Shown one piece after another: positions 32,154 to 33,854 of a DNA stretch of 33,854 bases (position 1 is its first letter; each line of letters opens with the position of its first letter). Under the pieces are notes generated by a model. That model was not told where the DNA came from. It worked only from the letters and a program-made list of their open reading frames with translations, and ran no database searches. The stretch covers positions 1 to 33,854 of the forward strand of contig BJGF01000008.1 of assembly GCA_014190295.1 (NCBI GenBank), written 5' to 3'. This DNA comes from Actinomycetes bacterium. GTDB taxonomy: Bacteria > Actinomycetota > Acidimicrobiia > Acidimicrobiales > Ilumatobacteraceae. The position numbers were made by a program, and so were the translations under genes.

Positions 32154-33365
32154 TTACTTACTCGGTCCGCGTTGCGACAAAATATCTCGCTGATATAAAT
32201 CTTCAATTTGTGATTCTGATAATCCAAGTAGTTCGCTAAAAACTTCTGCGTTGTCTTCGCCGCGATATTTAGCCACACCGCGAGTTGAAGTATCCGAGCC
32301 GGAAAAAATCCATGGCGAGTTCGGCAGTTGCACTTTGCCTGTTCCTCGGTCGCTGATTTCAACGAACGCATTTCGTTCTTTTGCCCAGTCGGTTTGTGCA
32401 ACTTCGCTGACGCTACGAAGTCGTCCCATTGCTAATTTGTGTTTTGCCAGTCGTGTTTCAAGTTCGTCGACCGTCGGCACGGTTGATGCCCAAAGTTTTA
32501 TTATTTCCATCAACTGTTTAAAATTCGCAAGTCGTGTCTCGACGGTTTTAAATCTTGAATCTTCAAGCAATTCTGGCGCTTGCATTGCGGCAACGAAGTA
32601 GTCGAAAGTTCCACGCTCTGCAGGGTGGCCACTGACTACGGCGGTCACTCCATCTTTGGTTGTCAGCACCGGATAATCTTGCGGTTGAAACGAACGAATT
32701 GCATCTGGCGAAACAGGTTGATCCCAAAGCGCGTCGTGCGCATGTTCGTTGACATACAACAGTGTTTGCGCCATTGACAGATCTATATATTGCCCAACAC
32801 CTGTCTGCTCGCGTTGATAGAGCGCCGCCAAAATTGCCGCCGCACATTCAACAGCCGTATAAACATCGCCGTGGCTAAATGGGTCGTTGGCATATTCGCC
32901 GCCGCGGGCGTCACCTTGGTGTTTGGTCAATCCCATTTCGGCATTTACAACTGGCGCATACGCTCGACGGTCTGTCCATGGGCCAGTGTTGCCATAGCCG
33001 GTTATTGATGCATAAATAATTTTTGGATTCACGGTGCGAAGTGTTGTTTGGTCCAGCCCCATGCGTTTCATCACTCCGGGGCGAAAGTTTTCGATTATCA
33101 CGTCGCATTTTTCTACGAGTTTTATAACTAGTGCGACTGCTTCAGGGTTGCTGAGATCCAATGAAATATTGCGTTTGCCGACATTTTGTTGAATGAAATA
33201 AGTTGCATTTGAATTTACTCGTGGACTTGAAAATCTCGTTAAGTCTCCACTTGGTTGTTCGACTTTTATGACGTCGGCGCCAAGATCGCAAAGCATTCGG
33301 GTCGCATGTGGCCCGGACAACACTCGAGTGAAGTCAAGTACGCGGACCCCATCTAGTGGGCGCAT
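32154..33365 (-). CDS. Family III CoA-transferase (CaiB/BaiF)
   Basis: A 403-residue enzyme of the interlocked-dimer CoA-transferase family. It has the N-terminal LDGVRVLDFTRVLSGPHATRMLCDLGADVIKVE signature (residues ~4-36, in parts), IIENFRPGVMKRMGLD, ITGYGNTGPW, and the catalytic Asp167 in FSHGDVYTAV, followed by REQTGVGQYIDLSMAQT. Family members move CoA between carboxylic acids such as carnitine, formate/oxalate or 2-methyl-branched acids. The specificity cannot be read from sequence alone. It starts five bases after the M20 gene stop on the same strand, so the two are probably cotranscribed. Confidence 0.93.
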   Translation of the reverse strand: MRPLDGVRVLDFTRVLSGPHATRMLCDLGADVIKVEQPSGDLTRFSSPRVNSNATYFIQQNVGKRNISLDLSNPEAVALVIKLVEKCDVIIENFRPGVMKRMGLDQTTLRTVNPKIIYASITGYGNTGPWTDRRAYAPVVNAEMGLTKHQGDARGGEYANDPFSHGDVYTAVECAAAILAALYQREQTGVGQYIDLSMAQTLLYVNEHAHDALWDQPVSPDAIRSFQPQDYPVLTTKDGVTAVVSGHPAERGTFDYFVAAMQAPELLEDSRFKTVETRLANFKQLMEIIKLWASTVPTVDELETRLAKHKLAMGRLRSVSEVAQTDWAKERNAFVEISDRGTGKVQLPNSPWIFSGSDTSTRGVAKYRGEDNAEVFSELLGLSESQIEDLYQRDILSQRGPSK

Positions 33366-33370
33366 CGTAA

Positions 33371-33854
33371 TTAGTTCAGCGTCACGCCGAGTGTGCGTAA
33401 AGCCAGAGATGAGTAAAGCGCAACACCATGAGCCATTGCCGCTTCATCAAACATCACACGGTTCGAATGGTTTGGTGCGGCAGTTGCAGGGTTCACGCCC
33501 TCTGGTGTGCCACCGAGAAACACCATTGCGCCAGGAATTTGATTGAGAACATAACTGAAGTCTTCGGCGCCCATGACTGGCGAAGGCATATGCACGGCTT
33601 TACCTTCGCCCAAAAGCGATTCAGCAACATCTAATGCAAAGTCGACGCTCGGTGCGTCGTTGACGGTAACCGGGTAGCCAAGTTTGATTTCAACTGATGC
33701 CTGCATCTCGTATGTCGCGGCGATGCCCTCGGCAACTCGACGAATTGAATCATGAACTTTGTTCCGAGTTTTTTCACTGACTGCACGAATTGTTCCTTCA
33801 ATTTTCGCCGTCTCAGGAATCACGTTAGTTGTCGTGCCAGCAATCAACTTCGTA
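33371..33854 (-). CDS. M20-family amidohydrolase, C-terminal part (5' end outside window)
   Basis: The minus frame is open to the window edge, giving the last ~160 residues. It contains TKLIAGTTTNVIPETAKIEG (end of the dimerisation domain; the start is cut off), then TIRAVSEKTRN, the metal-site segment PVMGAEDFSYVLNQIPGAMVFLGG, and the terminal NHSNRVMFDEAAMAHGVAL with the conserved His. This is the pattern of IAA-amino-acid/hippurate hydrolases (M20D), which remove acyl groups from N-acyl amino acids. It lies directly upstream of the CoA-transferase gene. Confidence 0.9.
   Translation of the reverse strand, partial: TKLIAGTTTNVIPETAKIEGTIRAVSEKTRNKVHDSIRRVAEGIAATYEMQASVEIKLGYPVTVNDAPSVDFALDVAESLLGEGKAVHMPSPVMGAEDFSYVLNQIPGAMVFLGGTPEGVNPATAAPNHSNRVMFDEAAMAHGVALYSSLALRTLGVTLN

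Noticed and set aside
1-33854. Search for CRISPR arrays, insertion sequences, phage or toxin-antitoxin genes
   Set aside because: No regularly spaced repeats, transposase or integrase motifs, or paired small toxin/antitoxin frames were recognised in either strand.

Overview
The window reads as a compact, moderately low-GC actinobacterial chromosome segment. Actinobacterial markers are a WhiB-family Fe-S regulator, an HspR repressor closing a dnaK-grpE-dnaJ operon, a ClpS/DUF2017 pair, a mycobacterial-type dCTP deaminase, and a tRNA Glu-Asp-Phe cluster. The AT-leaning composition, very short spacers and caa3 oxidase genes would fit a freshwater Acidimicrobiia lineage. That placement is inference from gene style, not a phylogeny.

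Layout. 1-1.6 kb: the end of dnaB, a small membrane protein, arfB, tRNA-Gly and dcd. 1.6-5.1 kb (minus): gpmA, a lone cyclic-nucleotide-binding domain and a large membrane Fe-S oxidoreductase. 5.2-9.9 kb: rbsK, then dnaK-grpE-dnaJ-hspR with a HspR operator (HAIR) and promoter in front. 10-13.2 kb: purA-purB-pyrE. 13.2-13.5 kb: three tRNAs. 13.6-14.4 kb (minus): clpS and DUF2017. 14.5-23.8 kb: a terminal-oxidase locus (ctaB, three unusual membrane genes, ctaC, ctaD, ctaE, subunit IV, ctaG). 23.8-25.4 kb (minus): an ABC exporter. 25.5-27.4 kb: serS-pdxH. 27.4-29.9 kb (minus): whiB7-like regulator, TlpA-like thioredoxin, CcdA, and a poly-gamma-glutamate hydrolase-like protein. 30.3 kb to the end: acyl-ACP thioesterase, orn (minus), dut, a CoA-transferase and a partial M20 amidohydrolase (both minus).

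Main discovery candidate. Between ctaB and the true caa3 genes lie three translationally coupled or abutting genes (15546-18771). They look like a second oxidase set from which every metal-binding site has been lost. The first is a 12-TM subunit-I homologue in which all six histidine ligands are replaced. The second is a subunit-III-like protein without the conserved His/Glu residues. The third is a membrane protein with subunit-IV-like helices and a cupredoxin-like tail without copper ligands. The intact frames and ATGA couplings argue for a functional metal-free 'shadow oxidase', not decay.

Second candidate. The whiB7-like gene has a leader of about 400 nt with no gene on the other strand. 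It carries a strong intrinsic terminator in the whiB7 direction, a competing anti-terminator segment, and a small ORF that crosses that segment. This is the architecture expected for translation-sensed attenuation.

At a wider scale, six first-in-unit genes have a TAnnnT box exactly 6-7 nt before the start codon, suggesting leaderless mRNAs. Five convergent gene pairs abut or overlap, leaving no room for terminators. No CRISPR array, insertion sequence, prophage or integron was seen.
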